Below the pieces are notes generated by a model that was not told the origin of the DNA, did no database searches, and saw only the letters and a program-made list of their open reading frames with translations. Source: Branchinecta lynchi (taxonomy: Eukaryota > Arthropoda > Branchiopoda > Anostraca > Branchinectidae). Taken from it: a DNA stretch of 64,000 nt. The DNA is taken from positions 11,248,938 to 11,312,937 of the forward strand of contig JAKZAP010000014.1 in assembly GCA_023053575.1 (NCBI GenBank), given 5' to 3'. Position numbers and translations under genes: made by a program. Shown in pieces: positions 53,301-64,000 of the stretch. Position 1 is the first letter of the stretch. The number at the start of each line of letters is the position of its first letter.

Positions 53301-56300
53301 GCTTGGCGATGTACTTGAAGGGGAGAGGCGGAATGAATCGATTGTGAGGGGATAAACAAAGAAGAAGTTCACCTTTAAGCGGCTTTCACGTTGACGCGTT
53401 GAGCCTTTCACACTAAGCTATGCAACCTCTGCGGGATCTGCATCGTGCTTGCGTCGACGCAATGCAGAGCTTATGCAGACAAATAAAACGCATCGCAAGA
53501 ATAGAACCAAGTTCTATTCGTGCATTGCGTCGACGCGTACGCATCAGATTTGTCAGTGGAAAATGGAAGTTTTTCAAGAAAAACTAAAAAAAAAAGATGC
53601 TGATGACGAAGAAAAATTTACTACTAGTGAAAGAAATTGAAATTCAGCAGAAGAAACCGAGAAAGGAAAATGTAACTGAGCATCCAGCGCGTAAGCATCT
53701 CGCGCAGGTGTGAAAGATACGCTGTGCACCCTGTACGCAACGCAAGATAAACGCATGCGCAACGTACTGATGATGAAGAAAAACTTGCTACTAGTGAAAG
53801 AAATTAAAATACAGCAGAAGAAACCGAGAAAGGAAAATGTAAATGAGCCTCCAGCGCGACAGCTTCTTGCGCTGGTGTGAAAGATACGCTGTACTACCTG
53901 TACGGAACGCAAGATAAACGCATACGCAAGGCATCGCAACGAGGCGTCAATGTGAAAGCGGCTTTACAGACGAGGGTAAATCTGTTTCACAGGAAGTTCA
54001 TTGCGCTAACCAAAGCTGTCTTCCCCTTTGCGCATAAGAATTCGCGTTCTGTGGGCAGACGGCTTAAATACCCAAGAAACTCGAGAGAAACCACCATTCC
54101 TGTCGCTGAAGCTTTAAAGCATGTCTGCCAGTAACTATTCCTATCCATAAATATTCCTTCAGCCCAAGCTGACTGTGAATCATATTTGACAGTGCAAAAC
54201 GGATATGTCAGCTGAATTTTATTGGAACTATATTTCGGACCTTCTTGGCAAGGGTCCTCTTCAGGCTCAAAACCGCTGAAGCTGGAAAAATTAACTTGTG
54301 GGAAAAACCAACCCACCAATTAGTTTTTCCAATAAAATTCAGCTGACGTATCCGTTGTGCACTATCAAATATTCCCATTCATTCTTCTTCTCAGCTCCCG
54401 GTGTATACTTTCAGTCACCGAATTCTCATGTTTACATATTTTCTTTTCTACCCGGAACTGCAATCAGTCTTTTCTATACGCAGGTGGTAAAGCAAAATAT
54501 TTTGGCGTGATCGGGGATCAACCCTTGAACAAATATGAGAATCTAGAAGCCAGTGACGTCAAAAGACCTACGGATTTGATCACGTTCGCCTTAACATCTG
54601 ATGCGATTTCGGACATCAAAAGCGAAAAGGAAATTAGTGCAAAATAATCGCACAACTTCAGAACACAACTTCCCGAACAATATTTTCCTCCAGGAAAAAG
54701 GTTAGCTGCTTATCGCGCAACCTAAGTCGCATCAAGAACTTCTTCCTAAACTGAATATTTTTTAATAATGGTCCACAGGAGAGCGCCGCAGCTTTTCAGA
54801 GTAATCGTGAGCCCTCTGCGTGATTAACTGCGATAAGCCTTTTGTGTATGAACTAGCGGCTTCCACGTGCACATTGCCTAAAAGACATGCCTTCAGACGA
54901 AAAACAAAAATTATGTCATGGGTGCTTTAAGAGTAAGACACACATGTCATCAAAAACATCGGCCGTAACTAGGAAATGATAAATCAATCAAAAGACAAAA
55001 AAAAACAAAACAACAACAACACTTACTTGCACATCTCCATCTGGAACCTTGATGTTATGCAGTGGTGAATACTTGATAATGCTATCGAAGTGTTCCTTCT
55101 CGTCGGGAGTGCCATAATCTGTACACCAAGCGTACCCAATGGTAAACTTGTGGAAACGGAGCATGTCCATAACACTGAAATAAATCCGTTTAAACGACAT
55201 TTTAGGGACAAATCTTGTAACGGAGCGCTGATTTCGACTAGGAAGCAATTTAACTTTAAGTTACCTGAAATTGCAAGTAACTGGGGTCATAAACGGATAA
55301 GCTGTTTCCATGGTTAACAAATATTCTGGACAAGTAAGGATAACACTAAAAACTACAACTACAAAGCTTTTCCACTATTTCTTATTCTCAAAACAGGGAA
55401 CGAATTACTTCAAATAGTGGGAAAAGCTAAGCAACATACAAGATAGTTGGCCAGTCAATCCTGCCCAAACGGACAACACAATATTTAGGCTGGATTTGAT
55501 CTCCCCCTCGTCCTTAAAGCAAAAGTCGCAGTAGATACAGTTACTATTCCAATATTCTATTAAACCTGATTCCTCTGAAAGCCCAACGGATTTTCCAAAG
55601 ACTACAGGCCCGTTTTGGCTGTTTTCAATCTCACGCAGGCCCCTTGGTTTTGGCGGTAAACATTGCGATCGTCTGAAGCAATCATCAGGGGCCTAATCCT
55701 CACCGAACAAGACCAAAGGTTTCGATGGGCTCAAGAAAATTTAGTATTTATTGGACTTCGTGATCCAGACAATCGAATCTTGTAGATTTCCGAGTCTTCG
55801 CCAGACCCCTTTAACACTTTGCCATTTATCCATCCACCGCTTGAATATGTACAGAAAAAATGTTACCGTTCTGGAATTTTTGGCAAATTACGGCCAAACA
55901 ACTAATCAGATGAAAAAACCAAGTTCAGATATGGGTTCAGTAAGCACATTTGCTCCAATATCTGATCTCTAGTCGACTTCAGAAAGGTCCTTTACTTTGA
56001 CCAAATTCTTCGTATTTTAGCAGCTTCCGGCAAACTTCATGCAAAGCAAAGGAGCTAGTGACATTGAAAGGAAAACCTTTCGATCCAAATTGTGTACAAG
56101 CGACCGGAGTCACTATCCCTCCGGCGTCCATAAAACAGAGAGTATCGTAACCCGACGCGCGCTGAGCTTTTGCCAAACAGGTAGTGTAAGAACTGGTATC
56201 TTTAGTATGTCGAAATCTGCAAGAGCATGTCTCCTCGCCCCATATCGACTATATCATTGGGTTTTATAATTTCATACTAAATTTCCGGATTCCGGGCGAA

Positions 56301-59300
56301 CTACTTGTACGGAGAAAAAATAATTTTCATAATCGGGTTCAGCATGTCCTCCTACCTCAAAATCGAATATTTAATCAACATCAGATTCAACTTTTACTTT
56401 TCACAAATTTTCCGATTTTTGCCGGATCCAGGCGAATTACTTGTCCAGCGAGAAAATAATTTTGATATCCGGATTCAGCATGTCTCCTTCTAAACCGACT
56501 ATCTAATTAGCTTTGAATTTATTTTTTATTTTTACCCCTTAACTTGAAACCTCTCCCCCACCCCCAAATGTACAGCTTTGGGGCCCATCTACGAACTTGA
56601 CCTGTCTCTTGGCCCAAAGAATCCTCACACCAAGTTGCACCAAAATATCTAATTCGCTTCGAGAGTTATCGTGCCGACAGACGGATGGATGGACAGACGG
56701 ACAACTTTTACGAAGTCATAGGTATACGAAAATGGAAGAATCAGTCTGTTTTGTTTGATTTTCTTATTGCCACTCTCTCGGTTTTTTTGTGCAATACATT
56801 CCTTAAGACTAGCGCTGACAGGGTGACTAAATATTACATAAGAAGTTCGGAATCTCGGGAATGACGGATGGAACGATTAGTGACGTAGAGTTAAACAGTA
56901 GAATAGGTAGGACTGGTCCTTGAAGTTCAAGTACAAGTTATTTTAAATTTTTCAATGTTACAATTTTTTTTTTTTACAGCATTGTGAGCTCGGTTCACTC
57001 AGATGCAAGTTACGCTATATACAACATCAAGAGCGTGTTCCACCCTACTTACCGGATTTACTACGCATGGCGTCACCAATTCTGGCTTTTTGCCGTCAAT
57101 GCTGGAACGATTTTTATGGCACTTGATCATACTCAAGTGCCATATAGCTATCATACTTTCTGTCGGTCTGTCGTTCTGTCCCGGTTTTGCTAGTTTGGGC
57201 ACTTCCGCATAAGCTAGGACGATGAAACTTGGTAGGCAAATAAGGACCCAACCAGATTAACTTGGAAACAATCACTTCTCCAATCCGGCAATCGTGGGGG
57301 GAGTGGAGGGACTGGAAATCCGGAAACTAGTCACATGCATAACTTTAGAACGGGTAATCGGACATGCATGAGACTTGAGATGTGTCAAGAACAAGTGCTT
57401 CAGATGCTCTGTTTCAAATTCCGACCAGATCCGATAACTGGGAGGGGGGGGGGGCTGGATGGGGACACCGGAAATCTCGTAAAACGCTTCCAAATAAGCT
57501 ACGTCGACGAAACTTGGAAGGCGTATCAGGAAACTGACCAGATTAACTTGGAAATAATCACTTCCCGATCCGGCCATCTTGGAGGGATGGTAAATCCGGA
57601 AACTAGTAACATGCATAACTTTGGAACGGGTTATCGGACATGCATGAAACTTGACACATGTCAAGAACAAGTGCTTCAGATGCTCAGTTTCAATGCTCAG
57701 TTTCAAATCCGGACCAGATCCGATAACTGTGGGTGGGTTGGTGGGTTGGTGGGGGGGGGGGGCTGGAGAGGGCCCCGGAAATCTCGTGAAAAGGTTCAAG
57801 GTTTTACTTACACTTCTGTATAAAATCATAATAAATATAGGGTCAAGCCGGACACTGGGTCGATTGACAAAAACCCGACAAAAACGCTTCCACATAAGCT
57901 AGGACAATGGAATTTGGCAGGCATGTCAGAGAACCGACAAGAATAACTTGGGAATAATTACTTCCCCGATCCGGCCATCGTGGGGGGGGGGATGGGAAGT
58001 CCGAAAACTAGTAACATACGTAACATAGGAACGGGTAACCGGACATGCATGAATCTTGACATGTGTCAAGAACAAGTGTTTCGTATACTGTGCTTCAAAT
58101 ACGGACCAGATCCGATAACTGGGGGGGGGGGGGAGGGGGCTGGAAGGGGGGCACCGGAAATTTCGTGAAATGCTTCCACATAAGCTAGCACAATAAAACT
58201 TGGTAGGCATATGAGGGAACCATCCAGATTAACTTGGAAACAATCACTTCCCCGATCCAGCCATCGCGGGGTGTGTGTAGGGATGAGGAATCCGGAAACT
58301 AGAAACATGTCTAACTTTGGAACGGATAATCGGACTTGCACGAAACTTGACAATTGTCAAGAACAACTATATCAGATTTTCAATTTCAAATCTGGACCGA
58401 ATCCGAAAACTGGGGTGGGGGGGGGGGGGTAGAGGGGGGGAGGACCGGAAACCTTGTGAAATGTTTAGGGTCGAGGGATCGGGATGGAACTTGAAGGGAA
58501 GAACAAGCATACACACTAGATACTTTATTGAGAAACAAGACCGGATCGTGTCACAGTAGAGGTTGTTGGAGGGGTTTTCCCGGATTTCCGGTGATCACGA
58601 ATTCGGGTACTTCCAGATGTACCAAGACCATGAAACTTGGCAGATATACGAGTTAGCCTCCCAGGTGAACTCGAAAAAGTTCCTTTCCCGATCCGATTAT
58701 CAGGGGGGAGTGGAAGGAAGGGGAATCCGGATTCTAGTGACATGCATAACTTTGGAACGGGTGATCAGACGTGCATGAAACTTGTCAAGTGTCAAGAACA
58801 AGTGTCTCGGATGATCAATTTCAAGTATGGAACGGATCCGAGAACTGGGGGGGGGGGGGGCTATAGGGGGGTGCCGGAAATCTCGTGAAACGCTTAGAGT
58901 CGAGAGATCGGGATGGGATTTCGAGGGAAGAACAAGCATAAGCCGTAGATAAATTATTGACAACACAGGACCGGATCATGTCACAGTGGAGGGAGTTGGA
59001 GGGGGTTTTCCATAATTCCGATGATCACGAGTTAGGGTACTTCCAGATGTGCTATGACCGTGAAACTTAGCTGGCATGTTACGGACACTATCCGAATGTC
59101 TTAAAAATACTCCCTCCCCCGACCTGATCATCGTTTGGAGGAAGAAACAGTTGTCAAAGAGTGGTATAACGATTTCAGATTTACTAGATCAAGCCCATTT
59201 CCCGATGAAATGAATATCGTGAGAGAGATCCAGCCTTGAAAACTGCCAACCGTATCTGACAAACATGCCAACTATTCTTACAAGTGCCATATGAGCTTTC

Positions 59301-61091
59301 AGCTCTTGTTCTACTTTCCAGCCGAATATCATGCCACGAGCGAATCCAACCAATCACGTTACAGAGGTGCTTAATTACCCCACTTACTACGCTCCCGAGC
59401 ATGGTATAGTAAATGGTATAGCATGGTAATAGTAACTAATAGTTACTATTGTTAGAAGGGTGGGACACGCTGTAAAACACATGTTACTCGTACCGATACA
59501 TCTCCAGTTCCTGTCGCCCAGGAGGCTCGGAAAACTCACAGAAATAAAGAAAACAAAGAACCTTTAAAGGTTCACTAAATAGCTTGTCGTTACAATTTCC
59601 CACCACAAGCATACAGCTGATTTAAACCAGTTCAGATTCCCCAGAAGAAGAAAAAAACATCAGCTCCTATGCGTTAACTCTATTACGGGCGTTTTTCCGT
59701 GCTCCTACAGACAGGTTGTGGGTCAATTGTGGCTCGAAAAGAGCGTTTTGTGGCTCAAATTCGACAAAGAACTGCCGAGGTGATTGTGGATTTTGTGGCT
59801 CGATTTTGGCGGGAAATTCAAATTTAGCAGCAAAATAACGTCAAAACAATAAAATTAAAAACTTTCTCAAATATACAGACATAAAATTGATGATCCTTTT
59901 TGCACGGAGTGATAAGGACGAAAGCCTGGAGTTCTGTTTATTCAGAACTTTTACATGATTTTATTTAAATAGACAAAACTGCGTTTCCGCGAGTTTTCAT
60001 CTTGTGGCTCGACTGCGTAGCACAAAATCATGTTTCCGCGAAAACACTCGGAAGTGTGTGGCCCACAACTGTGTCACGGAAAAAACGACTTTAATGTCTC
60101 TCCGCTATGAAACCCCACTGCCTATTCCGTGCAATCTGGAATAACATCGCCAACAAACGTTAGCTCTGATTGGCTTGTACAGTCCGTACCTCCGACTAAA
60201 CCAATCCCAAACGATGCGAGAGGCAAGGCTTAACTGCGAAAAGACTCTCCATGGGAATCGTTAAAGAGCAAAAGCATGAAAACAACTGTGAAAGGAGAAT
60301 CGAGAATAGGCGGACTGGTAATGGCATTTTTATTGAGAAGGAAAATAGTGGGATATCTCAGGTCTTAATTCTGCTTTAAAGGAAACCTGAATGAAGAGTA
60401 CCAAGTATCATCCCTATCTGTATGACTTCCGTTAACATTGCCTGCAGAAAACCCAATCCAAATATGAAATAGTGTTTCCAAGCTATGACTTTTGCTCCAT
60501 TTTGCATCTGTCCTTATTTCAGTACCGAACATTTTTAGAAATGAACAAATGTCTCCAATCAACCCTTCTTCTGGAATATTTTTTAACCAGTTAAGCCCAA
60601 ACGTATATCTAGAAGAAACTTGAATACCATCCGGCCAGCGCTGTACAAGATTTGAATGAATTGCGCTTTTTGTCTTGGAGTCTACCTGTGCAAACCTCCA
60701 GAAACGAGCATCCCTATTTTGAAAACGTGACGCTCAGGAGAAGAATGCTCTCCGTGTCCATGTCTGTAAATGCATTCTCCACGGTGTGTTCAAGTATGGT
60801 TCCATTGTTCAGGTGTCCTTTAACGGACGCAACACAAGCCTGGGGGATTCAAGGTAGGAAGCAAAAGTGCGCTTACCCTACCATAGCTATAGCTGAGCCG
60901 TATAGCTCAGGCCTCTGATTGATACAGGCTCCTACCAGCATTCCACCGTGTGATCCACCCATTACTGTTAGCTTTTTGCTGGATGTATATTTTTTCACTG
61001 ATCAGGTACTCAGCTGCGGCGATGAAGTCGTTGAAACAATTCTGTCGGTTGAGAAGACGGCCAGCGTTCTGCCACGCTTCGCCATATTCAC
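50310..61091 (-). CDS. PREP: prolyl endopeptidase, last four exons (partial gene, one frameshift)
   Basis: PREP is a cytosolic serine peptidase (family S9A) that cuts peptides of up to about 30 residues after proline. Four minus-strand exons are visible: 61091-60877, 55174-55027, 53236-53057 and 50375-50310. Junction phases are 2, 0 and 0. They cover about the last 200 of ~710 residues and hold all three catalytic residues: Ser in [11 protein letters not shown], Asp in [10 protein letters not shown] and His in [10 protein letters not shown]. The chain ends SLNLEYIP, as in human CLNVDWIP. In the first exon an extra A in a run of six (near 60995) shifts the frame before the serine. Earlier exons must lie beyond the window. 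Introns contain a LINE, foldback, GGATCCC and CAAGTTTCAT elements. Confidence 0.94.
50552..50573 (+). repeat. poly(G) tract
   Basis: An uninterrupted run of about 22 G in a 170-bp stretch between PREP and the next MITE. It resembles the G tracts of the hAT-like MITEs, but no element ends were found. Confidence 0.7.
51157..51413. mobile_element. MITE, relative of 7878-8199
   Basis: Starts CACTGTCAGAAGTTTCATAA after TA and shares CACAAGGATGCGCAG with the copy at 7878. The right end is more decayed (ACTGCGCATCCTTG, then TTTTGAAAGTA). Confidence 0.65.
51369..51793 (-). other. open minus-strand stretch in the last PREP intron
   Basis: Two abutting frames: [20 protein letters not shown] ... [20 protein letters not shown], ending at TGA near 51560, and [20 protein letters not shown], a hydrophobic segment, in another frame. 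It could be the remnant of a membrane-protein exon or chance. The lower part overlaps the MITE at 51157-51413. Confidence 0.2.
51910..53013 (+). mobile_element. 5'-truncated LINE with RT YADD domain
   Basis: The RT region reads [20 protein letters not shown], a +1 shift near 52060, then [19 protein letters not shown] and [17 protein letters not shown], with [13 protein letters not shown] following. The C-terminal part runs to the stop at 52838. The copy ends in ATAAATTACTTACTTACTTA, a tetranucleotide tail. It is inserted in the PREP intron, opposite to the gene. Confidence 0.9.
53057..53236 (-). CDS. PREP: PREP exon with catalytic Asp and His
   Basis: 180 bases after TTCTTCTTTTAG; donor GTAAGT. 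Encodes [20 protein letters not shown] and [18 protein letters not shown]. Phase 0 at both ends. A LINE copy ends about 40 bp beyond its donor. Confidence 0.96.
53378..53963. mobile_element. TIR element with internal 168-bp duplication
   Basis: The ends TAAGCGGCTTTCACGTTGAC and GTCAATGTGAAAGCGGCTTT are inverted repeats. Inside, GATGACGAAGAAAAATTTAC ... AACGCAAGATAAACGCATGC (53599-53766) repeats with changes at 53767-53934, a period of 168 bp. It lies in a PREP intron. Coding function not seen. Confidence 0.65.
54145..54368. mobile_element. foldback element, complete
   Basis: Left arm TTCCTTCAGCCCAAGCTGAC ... TTGGCAAGGGTCCTCTTCAG. The right arm lacks the GGCAAGGG part and resumes at TTTTCCAATAAAATTCAGCT, then GACGTATCCGTTGTGCACTA. 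Within a PREP intron. Confidence 0.72.
55027..55174 (-). CDS. PREP: PREP exon, [10 protein letters not shown]
   Basis: 148 bases after TTTATTTCAG; donor GTAAGT. Encodes [20 protein letters not shown] and [15 protein letters not shown], nearly identical to the human block. Confidence 0.96.
55706..56728 (+). mobile_element. GGATCCC-family element, decayed copy
   Basis: Starts AACAAGACCAAAGGTTTCGA but has lost the first palindrome (GGGCTCAAGAAAAT). It has three diverged internal repeats, then the 3' module (GGGCCCATCTACGAACTTGA, GACAGACGGATGG). It stops after AAGTCATAGGTATACG without the final palindrome. Confidence 0.75.
57111..59310 (-). mobile_element. CAAGTTTCAT-family satellite element, minus-strand copy
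   Basis: The minus-strand 5' end AACAAGAGCTGAAAGCTCAT is at 59310 and the 3' end TGCCATAAAAA is at 57111. The array block CGGAAACTAG..ACATGCATAACTTT recurs near 57326, 57598, 58297 and 58735. Long G tracts replace the C tracts of the plus copies. Several long open frames cross the array but shift at each G tract. Confidence 0.8.
59312..60360. other. PREP intron, unassigned part
   Basis: No supported exon or element boundary. A duplicated TGGTATAG occurs at 59402-59422. Confidence 0.4.
60365..60713 (-). CDS. orphan open exon in a PREP intron, unrecognised
   Basis: A 116-codon open frame to TAA, beginning at a possible acceptor (CAAAATAG before 60713). It starts [20 protein letters not shown] and includes [20 protein letters not shown] and [15 protein letters not shown]. 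The length and composition look coding. It is not PREP sequence, and I see no LINE or transposase signature. No upstream partner exon identified. Confidence 0.35.
60877..61091 (-). CDS. PREP: PREP exon with catalytic serine, frameshifted
   Basis: 215 bases after TTTATTGCTAG; donor GTAAGC. It reads [20 protein letters not shown] then AAEYLISEK in one frame, and [18 protein letters not shown] then [16 protein letters not shown] in another. The change occurs at six A where five would keep frame. GGSHGG replaces the GGSNGG of mammals; the serine is the nucleophile. Confidence 0.92.
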
Positions 61092-61439
61092 TAGCAATAA
61101 AAAAAGAAGAAGGTGTAAGCTATATCTTACACTTAGCTTTGTGAAAACGCGGACTCCTCGCGTTTCATGATGCTGAATTAAAATTAGCAACTACAGAACG
61201 CGGATTAGCATTTCGCCTAGGCAAGCTCGGCGTAGAAGCGGATAAAATTCGCTTCGCCAAGACCAAGTTTCGCGCCGCCTTGTTTCAACTACAGGGGCTA
61301 GGAAACGAAAGCGCCAGCGGGAAAACAACCATAAGCGGAAAAGAATTGCGTTCTGCGGCCACTAACTGTGACTAAGTCGCATTCCGAGCGAAGCAATTTC
61401 TATTTCGCACGGCAAGATTTTATAGTCACACTACCGAAG

Positions 61440-61890
61440 ATTCCTGCCGCTCCTCTCGAAGAGCAGCTGCATCAGCGAAATTTGCTTCCTTGATATCAGC
61501 TAATCGCCAACTACTTGAACTGATAAGTTGGAAAGAATGCAAAAAACGTGCTGTTCAAATTATGATTGGTGGCCATAAAATGCCGTACTCGTATCTCCTA
61601 AAGGAGTGTAAGCTGGAACCCCTTTCTGTTCGTAGAGAACAGCTCTGCCAACGGTTCGGAACAAATTTGTTATCCCACCCTTTCTACAAAAACATTCTTC
61701 CTCCACCCTTTAAACCGGAAAGAACCAGACCTGCAAGAGAAGCAGCTATGAAAGTACCAAAACTCACACCTGTCGCTTTTAAACGGAAAGGTACCGTAAT
61801 AGTTTTGTGCCTCAGTTTGCCTTGTATCATAACAACCTTACTTGATTACTGTATTTATTCTATGACAATTGTATATATGTTTTAGTTGTA
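61440..61890 (+). mobile_element. LINE C-terminal fragment
   Basis: Reads ISANRQLLELISWKECKKRA, then QIMIGGHKMPYSYLLKECKL and SVRREQLCQRFGTNLLSHPF. This is the RA..IMIG...Y..LL....L..L..RRE.LC..F pattern that closes CR1/jockey-like LINE ORF2 proteins. The frame stays open to 61885. Confidence 0.7.
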
Positions 61891-62243
61891 GGTTAGTGAC
61901 AAGTGCCAATTAATTTGCTCGCGCATGAAATGCTGTGCCGCATTTATTTTCAAATTAAAACTTCAGGATTTTCCTGGCACAAACCTTAAGTTTAAAGTTG
62001 AGAAAAATGAATTTATTTCGTATTTAGGCTACACATGTGCTAATTTTTCTATTTGTTCAGCTAACAGATAGCTGACTAAACAGACAATAAAGTTTTCAAA
62101 AAAAGAGGAACAGCTGAGATGGATGTGAATTAAACGTTCTGGCATGTATTTTGCAATAAAGTTGACTGGTATAGGTTTTTGTTTTTTCTTTCGCGATCGT
62201 TTAATGTTAGCATACTCACATAAGCACACCTGTACTGTGACTA

Positions 62244-64000
62244 AACAAGAGCTACGAGCTCATATGGCACTTGTGCGAGTAGGCTGTACAAAAAAGTAGA
62301 TCAGAACGTCACAAAATACACCCGCCATCCAAAAATGCGGTTCGGAAATAGAAATAGGATATTTAGTTTCACTCATTTCTGAGCAGTTCTGGCAACCTCT
62401 CGATTGTCTGTAGCAAATGCACATGACCGTTCAAACTTTCATCCCAATAAATCCATTTGTTTGATCCCTAGACGTGCTACACGATTTCCGGTACTCACTC
62501 TATTTCCACCTACAGTGGCCGAATCTGGTTCGGAATAAAAAAAAATCGACCATCTAAAGCATCTTCTTTTATACCATCTATCAAGTTTCACTCGAATCTG
62601 AGCATTTTTGGAAAGTTCCGGTATCCCCCCGCCCCTCCCAACAACGTTGTCGGAGCCGGTTCGGGCCCAAACTCTTAATTCCCTGTTCCTGTCCATCAAG
62701 TTTTACTGAAATTGGAGCATAGCCTATCTGCAAGTTTCCAGTACCCCCTTACCTTGGCCGAATCCGGCCCGGACATAAACTCGGCACATAAACTCGCATA
62801 AACTCGGCACTGTCGAATTTGCATCTCATTCGGTCCATCCGTTTGGTTTTTGTGCATTTCAAAAGTCCCCCACCCCCAATTCCCCTAATCGTGGTCGCAT
62901 ATGGTTCGAACGCATGTTTTACATGTCGAGGCCATCGATTCGTATCACCCATGAAGTTTCACTCGAATCAGACCACTCGTTTGCAATTTATAGAAGTCAA
63001 CTTCCATATTTCTCTTCTCTTGCTCCCCCAAAAATGCTCGGATCTAGGAACAGAAGTTTCCGGGGGTATGTTGTGTCAGGTTCTTAAGTCAAGATAATTC
63101 GGGTCGCTAATATGCCTGCAAAGTTTCGTTGTCGTTTACATCTGGAACTATTCTAACTCACGACTACCGGAATTCCAGGAAACCCCCTCCAACTCCCCCC
63201 CCCACAGAGCCCCAAAACCATCTGGCTCCGTCAATTTCATCTAGGCCTAATGCCACAGGTATCGGACCCGACCCGGACGTGACACTGAACGTCCGAGGCG
63301 ATAGCTCACCAGACAAGTTTCATTCAAATCCGATCACCCGTTCAAAAGTTATGCACGCCACTAGATTCCGGACTCCCCATCCACCCACTCCCCCCACGAT
63401 GGTCGGGTCGGAGAAACGGCTGTTCTTAAGTCAATCTGTTCGGATCCCTGACATACCTGCCAAGTTTCATCGCCCTAGGACATCAGGAAGTATGCCGAAC
63501 TCGCGGGATCGCTAGAAATCCGGACCCCCACCCCACCTCCCCCACAGTGCCCTGATCCGGTCCGGTTATGTCAATGACATGTCTAGGACTTGTGCTTGTT
63601 TTCCCACCAAGTTTCATCCCGATCCCTCCACTCTAAGCGTTTCTCAAAATTTCCGGTTCCCTCCTACAACTCTCCCAGTGTCATCGGATCCGGCCCGGAT
63701 TTAAAGTGAGATGTCTGAGACACGAGGTCATCCTAAATATCAACTTTCATCAAGATCCGATCACCCGTTCGCAAGCTAAAAATACCTCAAATTTTGGCTT
63801 CACCCTCCCTCCACTCCCCCCCCCCCCCCCCCGATGGTCGAATCGGGAAATTGACGATTTCCTATTTAATCTGGTCGGGTCCCAGACATGCCTGTCAATT
63901 TCCATCGTCCCAGCACATCAGGAAGCACGGAACTCGCGGGATCACTACAAATTCGGACTTGTCCCCCCCCCAACTCCCCCAAAGTGAGCGGATCCGTTCC
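62244..64000 (+). mobile_element. CAAGTTTCAT-family satellite element, cut by the window end
   Basis: 5' end AACAAGAGCTACGAGCTCAT followed by ATGGCACTTGTGCGAGTAGG. Subunits with CAAGTTTCACTCGAATC and CAAGTTTCATCGCC, C tracts and GGTCGG motifs continue to the last base. The order of blocks follows the full copy at 10189-12906. Confidence 0.8.

Noticed and set aside
57272..58966. Frames of up to 207 codons on both strands at 57.3-59.0 kb
   Set aside because: Same satellite in minus orientation; both strands are open over the same units, as expected of a stop-poor tandem repeat.

Overview
The window is animal nuclear DNA: multi-exon genes with GT-AG introns, dense with transposable elements. 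The RPL35 protein carries residues I associate with insect and crustacean orthologues (KC near the N-terminus, LTKQL, VYIVMH), so an arthropod or other ecdysozoan is my best guess. That rests on one short protein and is tentative. The sequence is a draft scaffold: it has a gap of exactly 100 N at 40071-40170 and many long C or G homopolymers.

Genes. (1) Two terminal exons of an unrecognised plus-strand gene, 581-1537. (2) A complete minus-strand SNAPC3 (SNAP50) gene, 18807-2363, in eight phase-compatible exons encoding 424 aa; it meets gene 1 tail to tail. (3) RPL35 on the minus strand, 25413-25042. (4) FRG1 on the plus strand, 32360-33139, with its whole CDS in one exon behind a probable 5'UTR intron. 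(5) The last four exons of GNB5 on the plus strand, 44559-47484, including a 12-base terminal exon. (6) The last four exons of prolyl endopeptidase (PREP) on the minus strand, 61091-50310, with one frameshift beside the catalytic serine. Several short orphan exons or ORFs lie inside or between these genes.

Everything else is repeats. Two large non-autonomous families dominate. The first, here called the GGATCCC family, runs from AACAAGACC to a TTTTGGGATCCCAAAA palindrome and is filled with a 137-bp tandem repeat. The second, here called the CAAGTTTCAT family, runs from AACAAGAGCTACGAGCTC to a GGCACTTG...CCATAAAAA end and is filled with ~415-460-bp tandem units built of ~145-bp C-rich subunits. 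Smaller elements include hAT-type MITEs with 8-bp target duplications (one only 51 bp long), ~415-bp MITEs with 3-bp duplications, TA-flanked MITEs, a foldback family with a recurrent GGACCCTTGCCAAGAAGG motif, a ~560-bp near-perfect palindrome, a tRNA-like SINE, a 7 x 58-bp minisatellite, and several 5'-truncated LINE copies, one of them split by a GGATCCC element.

Layout. 0-19 kb is SNAPC3 with element-packed introns. 19-24 kb is a nest of elements and a LINE. 25-33 kb holds RPL35 and FRG1 transcribed divergently, with the least repetitive intergenic DNA of the window. 33-44 kb is stacked GGATCCC elements, LINE pieces and the scaffold gap. 44-50 kb is GNB5 and a minisatellite. 50-61 kb is PREP with element-filled introns. 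61-64 kb is a LINE piece and the start of another CAAGTTTCAT element. The genes are unrelated housekeeping or signalling genes: snRNA transcription, ribosome, splicing or nuclear actin, G-protein signalling, peptide cleavage. There is no operon or gene-cluster logic.
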